The notes under the pieces: generated by a model | What the model saw: the letters and a program-made list of their open reading frames with translations, nothing else | The model's database searches: none | What the model was told of the DNA's origin: nothing | Part shown: one piece after another, positions 18,174-27,460 of the stretch | How positions within the stretch are numbered: the first letter of the stretch is position 1 | How the letters are laid out: each line of letters starts with the position of its first letter | Made by a program: the position numbers and the translations under genes | Assembly: GCF_024707125.1 (NCBI RefSeq) | Contig: NZ_JANQAH010000013.1 | Coordinates: 69,501-133,500 of the forward strand | Reading direction: 5' to 3' | DNA length: 64,000 bases | DNA from: Devosia sp. | Lineage (GTDB): Bacteria; Pseudomonadota; Alphaproteobacteria; Rhizobiales; Devosiaceae

Positions 18174-18386
18174 ATGATGAAAATTGCGCTGACAAAGTTG
18201 AAGCGCTTCGCCGCTGACGAAGGTGGGGCAACTGCAATCGAGTACGCCCTAATCGGTTCTCTGCTTTCCATCGTGATTATCGGGGCAATAGGTGCTCTTA
18301 ATGGAAGCATGACCGGTATTTACGAGGAAATTCAGAGGTATATCCAGCCCGCCCTCGAAGGCTCCCCGATGCCGGACGAAGAGTGA
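18174..18386 (+). CDS. Flp/PilA-type pilin, second copy
   Basis: A 70-residue prepilin with leader MMKIALTKLKRFAADEGG, cleavage before ATAIEYALIGSLLSIVIIGA, then a short acidic tail (PMPDEE). It differs from the first copy in its longer leader and lack of cysteines, so it may be a minor pilin. Two tandem ATG codons (18174, 18177) can start it. Only four bases separate it from cpaA, so it is probably co-transcribed with the peptidase. Confidence 0.9.
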   Translation: MMKIALTKLKRFAADEGGATAIEYALIGSLLSIVIIGAIGALNGSMTGIYEEIQRYIQPALEGSPMPDEE

Positions 18387-18390
18387 CCCA

Positions 18391-18894
18391 ATGATGAGCA
18401 CTATTGCCCTTTTCTTCTTCCCCGTTGCGATGGCGATCGCAGCGTCGTCTGATCTCTTCACTATGCGCATTTCCAACAAGTTGGTCCTGCTCCTCACGGT
18501 CGGCTTCTTCATTGTCGCCATAGCGATCAATCTGCCGTTGCAGCAATTTGCCATGCATGTGCTCTGCGCGCTCATCGTGCTGGCAGTCGCCTTCGGCCTC
18601 TTTGCGCTGCGCCTCATCGGCGGCGGCGACGCCAAGCTCGCTGCGGCGACGACGCTTTGGCTGGGCTTTGGGATGACATTGCCTTACCTCGCCTATGCGG
18701 CTCTCTTCGGCGGCGTGCTGACCATCCTGATCCTGGTTGTGCGCGGTATCCCGCTCAATCCCGCTCTTGCCCGCTTCGGCTGGGTTGCGCGGCTGCACAA
18801 CAAGAGGTCCGGCATTCCCTATGGTATTGCCCTGGCCGTCGCTGGCATCACGGTCTATTCGAACTCCGCCATTTTCGAGCGCCTCGCGGCCTGA
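18391..18894 (+). CDS. cpaA: Tad prepilin peptidase
   Basis: A 167-residue polytopic aspartic protease (CpaA/TadV) that removes the leader from Flp pilins and TadE/G pseudopilins in the inner membrane. The two catalytic aspartates are D21 (SSDLFTMRISN) and D80 in the GxGD-type motif GGGDAKL. It lacks the N-terminal methylase domain of PilD, as expected. It follows the second flp gene by four bases and is followed by a terminator-like hairpin at 18917. Confidence 0.93.
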   Translation: MMSTIALFFFPVAMAIAASSDLFTMRISNKLVLLLTVGFFIVAIAINLPLQQFAMHVLCALIVLAVAFGLFALRLIGGGDAKLAAATTLWLGFGMTLPYLAYAALFGGVLTILILVVRGIPLNPALARFGWVARLHNKRSGIPYGIALAVAGITVYSNSAIFERLAA

Positions 18895-18916
18895 TCCGTC
18901 TTTCGGCGAAATATCG

Positions 18917-18951
18917 AGGCTCCTGTGTTGGTCGCCGGAGCCTTCTTTTTT
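18917..18951 (+). terminator. Probable terminator after cpaA
   Basis: AGGCTCC and GGAGCCT form a seven-pair stem with a 13-base loop, followed by TCTTTTTT. The loop is long, so termination may be partial. The 140 bases after it, with several TTAACC-type A+T-rich stretches, probably hold the promoter of cpaB. Confidence 0.65.
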
Positions 18952-19091
18952 GTCGTCGCATCCGCAAATCGCAAGTATTCATAATCTGTTAACCGCAAGC
19001 CTTAGCGCTCGATTAACCAAACCTTGACCCTTTGCTTTCATAGTTCACCCGTGGAATTGGGCGCGAGCGCCCGGTGTAACCGGAGTGGGTC

Positions 19092-20030
19092 ATGAGACCA
19101 GCACGCATAATCCTGGTGGTAGTGGCCCTGGTCGCAGGCGGACTTGCCGCGTTTCTGGTTGTGCGCACGCGGGCGCCAGCGCCATCCACGGAAGTCGTTA
19201 CGCAGGTCGTGCAAGAGCAGAAGACGCAGGTTCTGGTCGCCAAGGCACCGATCGGCATGGGCGAGCGGCTCAAGCCCGATACGTTGGAATGGCAGGATTG
19301 GCCCGAAGGCGCCGTGCGCCCGGAATATGTCACCGTCGCGGCCATGCCCGACGCGCCTGCCGAACTCACCGGCGCCGTTGCCCGCTTCGAGTTTTTCCCC
19401 GGCGAACCGATCCGCGAACAAAAGCTGGTGCGATCCGACCAAGGCTATCTCTCCGCCGTGCTGGCCTCCGGCATGCGTGGTGTGGCTGTTGGGGTCAACG
19501 CCGTGTCGAGTGCCGGCGGCTTCGTCGTGCCGAATGATCACGTCGACGTGCTCTTGACCACCTCGACCCCAACGGGCCAGCAGTCCGAAGTGGTGTTGTC
19601 CAATGTGCGCGTGCTGGCGATCGGCAAGCGCCTTGGCGAAATGGGCGTCAGCGGCGGCGACGAAAAGGCAGAAAACGATAGCCCGACACCGGAAACCTTC
19701 GACAAGAGCACCGTGGCAACGCTCGAACTAACGCCGGGACAGGCAGAAACGCTGATCAACGCTTCGATGCGCGGTCAGCTGAGCCTGACGCTTCGTTCCA
19801 TCACCGATTTCGGCAAGGGCGCAGATGCGCAGCGTCCCGCCAGCACTAGTCAGGCCGTTCGCGTCATTCGCTTCGGCAAGGAGCAAAGCGTCATGGCCGG
19901 CGCGGTGGCCCAGGCTGCACCCGGCACCGAGTTCTCGCCGGTCGGGGAGTTTGCCTCCGACGAGGGCTACTCCGAAGACGAAACTGAAATTCAGGTCGAA
20001 GCGGTCGAACCGCAGCTGATGCCGCAATAG
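19092..20030 (+). CDS. cpaB: Tad pilus assembly protein CpaB (RcpC)
   Basis: A 312-residue protein with one N-terminal membrane anchor (RIILVVVALVAGGLAAFLVV) and a periplasmic SAF domain (VLVAKAPIGMGERLKPDTLEWQDW is its first half) followed by the RcpC region RGVAVGVNAVSSAGGFVVPNDHVDVLLT. CpaB supports secretin function and pilus assembly. GGAG eight bases before the ATG sets the start. It opens the run cpaB-cpaC-cpaE-cpaF-tadB-tadC. Confidence 0.93.
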   Translation: MRPARIILVVVALVAGGLAAFLVVRTRAPAPSTEVVTQVVQEQKTQVLVAKAPIGMGERLKPDTLEWQDWPEGAVRPEYVTVAAMPDAPAELTGAVARFEFFPGEPIREQKLVRSDQGYLSAVLASGMRGVAVGVNAVSSAGGFVVPNDHVDVLLTTSTPTGQQSEVVLSNVRVLAIGKRLGEMGVSGGDEKAENDSPTPETFDKSTVATLELTPGQAETLINASMRGQLSLTLRSITDFGKGADAQRPASTSQAVRVIRFGKEQSVMAGAVAQAAPGTEFSPVGEFASDEGYSEDETEIQVEAVEPQLMPQ

Positions 20031-20043
20031 GCGGGAGAGCAGA

Positions 20044-21456
20044 ATGACAACAATGATGCAGACCGCACTTCACCCTCTCCGCTTGCTGGCCCTTGCTGGC
20101 ACGCTATCGTTGTCTACACTCGGTTTGGCCCTGCCAGCCCATGCCCAGTCACAGATCACGGTGGCCTCGACCGCCTATGGCGCCCAGCGCAATCTCGATA
20201 TCGAGCTCAACAAGTCGATCATCATCGACTTGCCCGCTGGGGTGGCCGAAGTCGTGGTTTCCCAGCCCAGCGTCGCCGCGGCCATCATGCGCACTCGCAC
20301 TCGTGCCATCGTGCAGGGCATCGGCGGCGGCAATACCAATATCTTCTTCATCGACGACGCCGGTCGCACCATCCAGGTGCTTGACCTGCGCGTCATTCAG
20401 GAGCCCTCTCAGGTCGGCAATGCGCTTGAAGAGGCGCTGGCGCGCGTCATTCCGGGCTCTAGGATTCTGGTTGAATCGGTCACCCTCGGCGATAGTACCA
20501 ATCGCGTCGTGCTCACCGGAACGGTGCTTTCCACAGACGATAAGCAGCGGGCCGAGCAGGTCGCTGTCCAATTTGCCGGTTCTCCCGAAAACGTCGCCAA
20601 CATTATCGACGTGGCGGGCGCCCAGCAGGTCATGCTGCAGGTCACCGTCTCGGAAGTGAAGCGCAATGTGGCCAAGCAGTTCGGCATCAATTTCGGCGCA
20701 GTATTCAATGTCGGTGTCGCGAATGTTCTGCAATTCGCCAGCGCGCTTCCGACAAGCAATATGCCTACCGAAAGCGTGAAAGCCTCCTTTGCGGTCAATG
20801 GGAATAGCATCTCCAGCGCGATAAGCGCCCTGGAGGGACGAGGGGCGCTGCGTGTCTTGGCTCAGCCCAACTTGACTGCACTTTCGGGAGAGTCAGCGAA
20901 GTTCTTGGCCGGTGGCGAATTGCCCTATCAAACCTACGAAGTTGACGGTGATGGTACGCGCAGACCGACCACCATCTTTAAGCCCTATGGCGTGGAGTTA
21001 TCTTTCACCCCGACCGTACGATCTAATGGGAACATCACTCTCAAGGTGGATACGTCCGTTTCTGAGCCTCAGGCAGATATGTCGATCACGAAGCGACAGG
21101 CCAATACTTCCATTGAGGTGCCGAGCGGCATGACGTTGGCTATTGGCGGGCTTCTTGAGGAGCGGTCGTCCCAGAAGATCAACCAGTTCCCCGGGCTCGG
21201 CGATATCCCGATCCTTGGCGCTCTCTTCCGGTCACGCGACTTCCAGACCGAAGAGACCGAACTGGTCATTCTCGTCACGCCCTATCTCGTCAATCCCGTC
21301 CCCGCCGGCAGCATCGCCGTGCCGACCGATTATTCGACCCCGGCGAGCGATGCAGAAGCGATCTTCCTCGGCAAGCTCGAAAACCAATATGGCGTGGCCG
21401 GCAGCGGCGGCATGCGTGGTGGGTTTAGCGGGTCTGTCGGCTTCGTGCTCGACTGA
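20044..21456 (+). CDS. cpaC: Tad pilus secretin CpaC (RcpA)
   Basis: The 470-residue outer-membrane secretin through which the pilus exits. Signal peptide at 1-34 (to PAHAQ), a pilus N-domain (about 40-120, with VAEVVVSQPSVAAAIMRTR), a BON-like domain (ILVESVTLGDSTNRVVLTG), then the secretin channel domain with VMLQVTVSEVKRNVAKQFG, LAQPNLTALSGESAKFLAGG and VPSGMTLAIGGLLEE. GGGAG precedes ATG 20044. The gap to cpaE is only 27 bases: no cpaD-type lipoprotein gene is present here. Confidence 0.95.
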   Translation: MTTMMQTALHPLRLLALAGTLSLSTLGLALPAHAQSQITVASTAYGAQRNLDIELNKSIIIDLPAGVAEVVVSQPSVAAAIMRTRTRAIVQGIGGGNTNIFFIDDAGRTIQVLDLRVIQEPSQVGNALEEALARVIPGSRILVESVTLGDSTNRVVLTGTVLSTDDKQRAEQVAVQFAGSPENVANIIDVAGAQQVMLQVTVSEVKRNVAKQFGINFGAVFNVGVANVLQFASALPTSNMPTESVKASFAVNGNSISSAISALEGRGALRVLAQPNLTALSGESAKFLAGGELPYQTYEVDGDGTRRPTTIFKPYGVELSFTPTVRSNGNITLKVDTSVSEPQADMSITKRQANTSIEVPSGMTLAIGGLLEERSSQKINQFPGLGDIPILGALFRSRDFQTEETELVILVTPYLVNPVPAGSIAVPTDYSTPASDAEAIFLGKLENQYGVAGSGGMRGGFSGSVGFVLD

Positions 21457-21483
21457 GCGTTCGATGGTGCAAGGAGTAGTGCA

Positions 21484-22761
21484 ATGAAGAGTTTCCTGAC
21501 CTCGGATGAACCGGCAAAGCAGGAAGAACCGGCGGCGGAGATCGCGCCCGGCGCGCGCCTCGTGCCACGCGTCACCATCCAGGCCTTTTGCGAGCATTCC
21601 CAGACCGCACAACTTGTCGAAAGCGCGGTCCATGATCGCCGCATGTCCAAGGTGGCGCTGACAACGCATAATGGCGGCATTGATGGCGCGGTCGAAACCT
21701 ACAAGACCAATCCAACGCCCAACCTCATCATCGTCGAGACTGCGCTGCCGCCCGAGGAAATCCCGGGAGCGCTGCAGCGTCTCGCCGAAGTTTGCGACGC
21801 GACGACGCGCGTCATCGTGCTCGGTCACGTCAATGACGTGCTGCTCTATCGCGAGCTGATCCGCTCGGGCATTTCCGAATATATCGTGCTGCCGTCCACG
21901 GCGCAGATCATCGTCACCGCCATTACCGAGCTTTTTGCCGGCGAGGGTGCGGCGCCCATCGGCCGGACCATCGGTTTTGTTTCCGCCAAGGGCGGGGCAG
22001 GGGGCTCGACGGTCGCTCACAATGTCGCCTGGGCCATCGCCACGGTTCTGCGCCAGGACTGCCTGATCATCGATATGGACCTCGCCTTTGGCACGGCTGG
22101 TCTCAATTTCAATCAGGACCCGCCGCACGGCGTGGCCGACGCGCTTCTGGCTAATCAGAAGGTCGACCAGACCATGCTTGATCGCCTGATGAGCAAGGCG
22201 GCCAATCACATCAATCTCCTCACGGCTCCGGCCATGCTGGATCGGACCTGGGATTTTGAAGAGCGCGAATTCGAGCAGATCGTCGAGATCTGCCAGAAGT
22301 CAGTGCCGGTGATCATCCTCGACATTCCGCATGCCTGGAATGCCTGGGTGCGGCACACGCTTTCGACCATCGATGAGGTGGTGATCGTGGCCGAGCCCGA
22401 TCTCGCCAATCTGCGCAACGCCAAGAACCTGTCGGACACGATCAAGGCTCTGCGCCCGACAGAGAAGGCTCCGAGCCTCGTGATCAATCGGCAGGGCATT
22501 GCCCGGCGACCCGAAATCGGCGCGGCCGAATTCGCTTCGTCGGTGGAGTGCAATCTCATCGGCCAGATCGGCTTTGACGCCGCGCTCTTCGGTACGGCAG
22601 CGAATAACGGGCAGATGGTTGCGGAGGTTTCGGCCAACAACAAGGTCAACGAGGTCTACCGCAATATCGGCATGCAGGTGACCGGGCGCCAACCGGCGCA
22701 TGGCGCAGGCAAGTCGGCGGGGCTGATGAAACTGCCGTCCTTCCTCAAGAAGCGGGCGTGA
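21484..22761 (+). CDS. cpaE: Tad pilus localisation protein CpaE (TadZ)
   Basis: A 425-residue protein with an N-terminal receiver-like domain lacking an obvious phosphate site (about 30-150) and a C-terminal ParA/MinD-type ATPase. The deviant Walker A reads KGGAGGST at 169-176, followed by IIDMDLAFGTAGLNF. CpaE proteins place the Tad machine at the cell pole. AAGGAG ten bases upstream supports ATG 21484. Confidence 0.94.
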   Translation: MKSFLTSDEPAKQEEPAAEIAPGARLVPRVTIQAFCEHSQTAQLVESAVHDRRMSKVALTTHNGGIDGAVETYKTNPTPNLIIVETALPPEEIPGALQRLAEVCDATTRVIVLGHVNDVLLYRELIRSGISEYIVLPSTAQIIVTAITELFAGEGAAPIGRTIGFVSAKGGAGGSTVAHNVAWAIATVLRQDCLIIDMDLAFGTAGLNFNQDPPHGVADALLANQKVDQTMLDRLMSKAANHINLLTAPAMLDRTWDFEEREFEQIVEICQKSVPVIILDIPHAWNAWVRHTLSTIDEVVIVAEPDLANLRNAKNLSDTIKALRPTEKAPSLVINRQGIARRPEIGAAEFASSVECNLIGQIGFDAALFGTAANNGQMVAEVSANNKVNEVYRNIGMQVTGRQPAHGAGKSAGLMKLPSFLKKRA

Positions 22762-22802
22762 TCCGCTTCTAGAGGCAAGCAAGGAAGACGAACGAGGCGA
22801 GC

Positions 22803-24302
22803 ATGTTTGGTAAGCGGACGACATTCGGCGGCAATACGCCAGGCGTGGGCGAAGTCGCGCGACCGATTCCGAGCCCGGCCCGGCCCGAGCCTGCACAAGT
22901 GCAACCGACTCAGCGTCGGGCCTCCGACGGTGACGGTATGGCCGCGCGCCAGCGCACCACCGACGAAGTGCTCGATGTGCGCAATCCCGTCGATGCGCAG
23001 CGCGACAAGGAATATTTCCAGACCAAGTCGGCCATTTTCAACGCCCTGATCGACTCCATCGATCTCAGCCAGTTGGCGACGATGGAGCAGCAGTCGGCGC
23101 GCGAGGAAATCCGCGACATCGTCGGGGAAATCATCGCGCTCAAATCGATCGTCATGTCGATTTCCGAGCAGGAAGACCTGCTCGAGGACATCTGCAATGA
23201 CGTCCTCGGATATGGCCCGCTCGAGCCGCTTCTGGCCCGCGACGACATCGCCGATATCATGGTGAACGGTTCGCAGAAGTGCTACATCGAAGTCGGCGGC
23301 AAGGTGCGCCTGACCAATGTGCGCTTCCGCGACGATGCGCACCTGATGAATGTCTGCCAGCGCATCGTGTCCCAGGTCGGCCGCCGCGTCGATGAAGGCT
23401 CGCCCATCTGCGACGCCCGCCTTCCCGACGGTTCGCGCGTCAACGTCATCGCCCCGCCGCTCGCCATCGATGGCGCTGCGCTCACCATCCGTAAGTTCAA
23501 GAAGGACAAGCTGACCCTCGCGCAGCTGGTCAAATACGGCTCCATTTCGCCCGAAGGCGCCGAAGTGCTGCGCATTCTCGGCCGCGTCCGCGCCAATGTG
23601 CTGATCTCGGGCGGTACCGGCTCGGGCAAGACGACACTGCTCAACTGCCTCACCGCCTTCATCGAGAAGGACGAGCGCGTCATCACCTGCGAAGACTCCG
23701 CCGAACTTCAGCTTCAGCAGCCTCATGTGGTGCGTCTTGAAACTCGCCCGCCGAACCTTGAAGGCGAAGGCGAGATCACCATGCGCGATCTCATCAAGAA
23801 CTGTCTGCGTATGCGTCCCGAGCGCATCATCGTCGGCGAAGTCCGCGGCCCGGAGAGTTTCGACCTTCTCCAGGCGATGAACACGGGCCACGACGGCTCC
23901 ATGGGTACGCTGCATGCCAACAGCCCGCGCGAAGCTCTGTCCCGCCTTGAATCCATGATCACCATGGGCGGCTATTCCCTGCCGAGCCGCACCATTCGTG
24001 AAATGATCGTCTCTTCCATCGACGTCATCGTGCAAGCTGCGCGCTTGCGCGATGGTTCGCGTCGCATCACCCACATTTCTGAAGTGTTGGGCATGGAAGG
24101 CGATGTCATCGTCACCCAAGATGTCTTCGTCTATGACATCATGGGCGAAGATGCCAATGGCATGCTGCTCGGCAAGCACCGCTCGACCGGCATCACCAAG
24201 CCCAATTTCACCGAACGGGCGCGCTATTTCAACGAAGAGGCCAACCTGGTCGAAGCGTTGGAAAAGGCCAATACCGAACAGCACGAGCTGATGGGGCGCT
24301 AG
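22803..24302 (+). CDS. cpaF: Tad pilus assembly ATPase CpaF (TadA)
   Basis: The 499-residue cytoplasmic secretion ATPase that powers Flp pilus extension and, in some species, retraction. Walker A is GGTGSGKTT (270-278); the Asp box [19 protein letters not shown], Walker B region [14 protein letters not shown] and His box [13 protein letters not shown] are all intact. The N-terminal 60 residues are variable and proline-rich. GAGGCGAG stands before ATG 22803; the next gene starts two bases after the stop. Confidence 0.96.
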   Translation: MFGKRTTFGGNTPGVGEVARPIPSPARPEPAQVQPTQRRASDGDGMAARQRTTDEVLDVRNPVDAQRDKEYFQTKSAIFNALIDSIDLSQLATMEQQSAREEIRDIVGEIIALKSIVMSISEQEDLLEDICNDVLGYGPLEPLLARDDIADIMVNGSQKCYIEVGGKVRLTNVRFRDDAHLMNVCQRIVSQVGRRVDEGSPICDARLPDGSRVNVIAPPLAIDGAALTIRKFKKDKLTLAQLVKYGSISPEGAEVLRILGRVRANVLISGGTGSGKTTLLNCLTAFIEKDERVITCEDSAELQLQQPHVVRLETRPPNLEGEGEITMRDLIKNCLRMRPERIIVGEVRGPESFDLLQAMNTGHDGSMGTLHANSPREALSRLESMITMGGYSLPSRTIREMIVSSIDVIVQAARLRDGSRRITHISEVLGMEGDVIVTQDVFVYDIMGEDANGMLLGKHRSTGITKPNFTERARYFNEEANLVEALEKANTEQHELMGR

Positions 24303-24304
24303 GC

Positions 24305-25282
24305 ATGCTCATCGCCATCCTGCTCGCAGTTCTGGCTATCATCGCCGTTGGAGCCGCTGGCTTTGCTCTGGTCCCCTCGGCCCTGGGCAATAGCCGCGCC
24401 GATAAGCGCCTCAAGGCCTATCAGGGCGACATACGCACGACCCGTCGGGAACTCGATGTCAACCGGACGCGCGACGCGCGCCGCAAGACCGTTCAGCAGG
24501 CGCTCAAGGCCCAGACCGACGAGCTCAACGCCAAAAAGCGCGTGACCCTGCCGGACCTCATCTTTCAGGCGGGCATGACGATTTCGCCCGGCGCCTTCAT
24601 CCGCAATAGCTGCATTTTCGGTGCCGGCCTCTTCGTGGTCCTGCTCATCACCCAGGTGCCCTACTATTTTGCCGCCATCTTCGCTGTGGCCGGCGCCTAT
24701 CTGCTGCCGCGCTTTTACGTCAAACGGCGGCGCAAGAAATACCAGAACCAGTTCCTCGACGAGCTGCCCAATGCCGTCGAAGCCATCGTGCGCGGCGTCA
24801 AGACCGGCCTGCCGCTCAACGATTCCATGCGTGTCGTTGCCAAGGACACCAAGGAACCGGTGAAATCCGAATTCGGACGCGTGCTCGATCAGCAGTCCTT
24901 CGGCTTTTCCATGACCGAGTCCGTACAGATTCTGCTCGATCGTGTGCCGCTACCCGAAGTCAATTTCTTCGTCGTGGTCATTTCCGTGCAGCAGCAGGCG
25001 GGTGGCAATCTTTCCGAGGCCCTCGGCAATCTCGCTCGCGTGTTGCGCAACCGCAAGAAGATGAAACAGAAGGTCGCCGCCATGTCCTCGGAAGCCAAGG
25101 CCTCCGCCGGCATCATCGGCTCTCTGCCTGTTTTCGTCTCCATCATGGTGTCGGTGATCTCGCCCGAATATCTCTCGCCGCTGATCTCGACGCCCATCGG
25201 CAATATCTGGCTCGGTGTCGCTGCCCTGATGATGTGCATGGGCGCCTTCGTCATGAACCGCATGATTCAGTTCGAAATCTAA
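24305..25282 (+). CDS. tadB: Tad inner-membrane platform protein TadB
   Basis: A 325-residue type II secretion F-domain protein: one N-terminal membrane helix, a cytoplasmic charged region (RADKRLKAYQGDIRTTRREL), a helix pair near 100-140, the F domain with LPNAVEAIVRGVKTGLPLNDSM and VVISVQQQAGGNLSEALGNL, and two C-terminal helices. With TadC it forms the base that CpaF drives. It follows cpaF by two bases. Confidence 0.94.
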   Translation: MLIAILLAVLAIIAVGAAGFALVPSALGNSRADKRLKAYQGDIRTTRRELDVNRTRDARRKTVQQALKAQTDELNAKKRVTLPDLIFQAGMTISPGAFIRNSCIFGAGLFVVLLITQVPYYFAAIFAVAGAYLLPRFYVKRRRKKYQNQFLDELPNAVEAIVRGVKTGLPLNDSMRVVAKDTKEPVKSEFGRVLDQQSFGFSMTESVQILLDRVPLPEVNFFVVVISVQQQAGGNLSEALGNLARVLRNRKKMKQKVAAMSSEAKASAGIIGSLPVFVSIMVSVISPEYLSPLISTPIGNIWLGVAALMMCMGAFVMNRMIQFEI

Positions 25283-25300
25283 CCAGGGGGAGCCTTTCAC

Positions 25301-26296
25301 ATGGTCGAGATGCTCACGTCGCGCGAATTTCTCATCGCGCTCCTGGCGGCGATTTCTGCGGCAGCCGTGGTCTTCACCTTCGGCTCTTCGATGATCGTCA
25401 AGCAGGACATGCGCGTCCGCATCAAGCGGGTCGCGGTCGAGCGCGATCGCATGCGGGCCGAGGAAATGTCGCGTCTGCGCGGTGGCGCCCCCACCGACGG
25501 GCGCAGTTCGATCCGCCGCGGCACGGAAACCAAGACCTATATGAAGCGGGCGGTCGACCGCTTCGATCTCAAGAAGGCCTTTCAGGACGATACCACCGTC
25601 GAAAAGCTGGCCATGGCCGGCTATCGCGGCCAGGGGCATTTGACCACATTCCTGTTCCAGCGCTTCGCGACACCTTTCGTCGTCTTTGCCATCGCCGCGG
25701 TCTATTTGGTTTTCCTCATTCCGGGCGATCGTCCGGTCTTTCTCAATCTCGTCTACGCCCTCGGCGCCGGGCTCATCGGGTCCTACTTCCCGGTCCTGAT
25801 GCTCAGGAACGCGACGCAGAAGCGTCAGGCATCCATTCGCCGCTCTTGGTCCGATTGCCTTGATCTGCTGCTGCTCTGCGTGGAATCGGGCATGTCCATG
25901 GAACACGCCCTCAAGCGTGTCGGCAAAGAGATCGGCCAGCAAAGTGCGGAACTGGCAGAAGAGCTGACGCTGACGACGGCGGAATTGTCTTTCCTCGAAG
26001 ACCGCACCCGTGCCTACGAAAATCTCGGTCGCCGCACTGGCCTCGACAACGTCAAGGCGGTGATGACGGCCCTGATCCAGGCCGATCGCTACGGCACCTC
26101 CGTCGGTCAGGCGTTGCGCGTCATGGCCGAGGAAGGCCGCGAGGCGCGCATGATGGAAGCGGAAAAGAAAGCTGCCGCCCTGCCGCCCAAGCTGACTGTG
26201 CCGCTGATCCTGTTCTTCCTGCCGGTGCTGTTCATCGTCATCATGGCGCCCGCCATCCTCAAGGTGATGAGCAACGGTATGATGGGCGGCGGCTAG
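25301..26296 (+). CDS. tadC: Tad inner-membrane platform protein TadC
   Basis: A 331-residue T2SF-domain protein, partner of TadB. Landmarks are the N-terminal anchor (FLIALLAAISAAAVVFTF), a central helix pair, DLLLLCVESGMSMEHALKRV, LIQADRYGTSVGQALRVMA and the C-terminal hydrophobic helix. AGGGGGA precedes ATG 25301. The next small gene starts at the base after its stop. Confidence 0.94.
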   Translation: MVEMLTSREFLIALLAAISAAAVVFTFGSSMIVKQDMRVRIKRVAVERDRMRAEEMSRLRGGAPTDGRSSIRRGTETKTYMKRAVDRFDLKKAFQDDTTVEKLAMAGYRGQGHLTTFLFQRFATPFVVFAIAAVYLVFLIPGDRPVFLNLVYALGAGLIGSYFPVLMLRNATQKRQASIRRSWSDCLDLLLLCVESGMSMEHALKRVGKEIGQQSAELAEELTLTTAELSFLEDRTRAYENLGRRTGLDNVKAVMTALIQADRYGTSVGQALRVMAEEGREARMMEAEKKAAALPPKLTVPLILFFLPVLFIVIMAPAILKVMSNGMMGGG

Positions 26297-26539
26297 GTGT
26301 GGGCAAAGTATCCGTGGCGCAAGCCTTACGGGGCCTGGCTATTCACCACGGGGGGACTGCTTGTGGTCTTGCTTCCGGGCAGCGTCTGGCTCGAACGCGG
26401 CATCGGCTTCGCGCTGCCGGCATGGGGCATCGAGGCTATCTTCGTCCTGAGCAATTTTGTGGGTCTAGGCGCCGCAATCTGGACGTTCCATCATCAGCTG
26501 CCGCCTGAACCCGGCGATCTCGACGATCCCAGTTGGTAG
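26297..26539 (+). CDS. Small two-helix membrane protein of unknown function
   Basis: An 80-residue frame begins with GTG immediately after the tadC stop and ends one base before the convergent tadD stop. It has two hydrophobic segments (about 13-33 and 42-63) and an acidic tail PPEPGDLDDPSW. I recognise no family. Its fit into the exact space between tadC and tadD and the even hydrophobic pattern argue that it is real and translated with tadC; a role in the pilus base is only a guess. Confidence 0.6.
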   Translation: MWAKYPWRKPYGAWLFTTGGLLVVLLPGSVWLERGIGFALPAWGIEAIFVLSNFVGLGAAIWTFHHQLPPEPGDLDDPSW

Positions 26540-26540
26540 G

Positions 26541-27311
26541 TCAGCCCTTGTCGATCATGTCCCAGCGGTTCTGCTGCGTGAGCAAGGCGCGCACATAGGC
26601 CATGTTGGCCTCGGCCTGCTCGGGCGGCAGTTCCGCCGCATAGATCGCGCGGGATTCGTCAAAGCGTCCCTGAAGGCCCACGACGAGCGCCAGGTTCTGT
26701 CGGGTCTGGGACGATGCGCCGCGCATCTGTACGGCGCGCCGCAAGTGCTGCTCGGCCAGGGGCAGCTCATTGGTCATTGCATAGGAGAGACCAAGATTGG
26801 TCTCGATCGCTGCTTCTCCGGGCGCGATGGTCGCCGCCTGGCCATAGAGTACGCGCGCCTCGCCGTGCCGTCCCATCTGGTCGAGTGAGGCGCCCTTGAC
26901 GAGAAGCGCATTCCAGTCGGGCGCATCGGGGCGGATAGCGCGGTCGAGCACGGCGATCGACTGTTCGAAACTGCCCATCGAGGCAAGCGCCTTGGCATAG
27001 GCGACCGATAGCTCGACATCATTGGGATAGGCGCCCATCGCCTGCTCCAGTGCTGCGGCGGCCTGCTGCGGCTGGCCAGCGGCTCTTAGGGCCGCGGCAT
27101 AGTGAATGACCACATTGCGGTCGCGCGGATTGGCCTTGTACCGGCCGGTCAGTTCCGCAAGCGTCTGCTGGCGCTGTTCATTGGGAAGAGCGGCATAGTC
27201 GGTCGCCCCAAGCTGCCCGCGATTGGAAGCGCAGGCCGAAAGGCTGAGCACCGCCGCGCCGGCCAGAAGCAGGCAGCGCAGGGATCGGCTCATGGAAACG
27301 ACACGCAACAA
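26541..27311 (-). CDS. tadD: TadD, TPR lipoprotein of the Tad pilus
   Basis: A 256-residue protein with a lipoprotein signal (LLLAGAAVLSLSAC, lipidated cysteine near residue 27) and tetratricopeptide repeats across 60-240 (for example RNVVIHYAAALRAAGQPQQA, ETNLGLSYAMTNELPLAEQH). TadD-type proteins act as pilotins or scaffolds for secretin assembly. The start is probably TTG 27311, because AGGAG lies seven bases before it; ATG 27293 is the alternative but has no good ribosome binding site. It converges on the tadC transcript with no room for a terminator. Confidence 0.88.
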   Translation of the reverse strand: MLRVVSMSRSLRCLLLAGAAVLSLSACASNRGQLGATDYAALPNEQRQQTLAELTGRYKANPRDRNVVIHYAAALRAAGQPQQAAAALEQAMGAYPNDVELSVAYAKALASMGSFEQSIAVLDRAIRPDAPDWNALLVKGASLDQMGRHGEARVLYGQAATIAPGEAAIETNLGLSYAMTNELPLAEQHLRRAVQMRGASSQTRQNLALVVGLQGRFDESRAIYAAELPPEQAEANMAYVRALLTQQNRWDMIDKG

Positions 27312-27460
27312 GGCTAAACTCCTGCCTGGGACAGATGCCCCTCATTGCCTTCAGCAATAAATCATTAACCCTAACAGCCGGTTAAAGTCGGGATTTTGGT
27401 CGATTGCCGAAGCACGGCCAGAGGTCTAGTTATGAGGCAAAGCCAAGCTGGAGCCGCCTC

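Noticed and set aside
18980-19030. TTAACC boxes upstream of cpaB as CtrA sites
   Set aside because: The spacing does not match TTAA-N7-TTAA, so I do not claim CtrA control.
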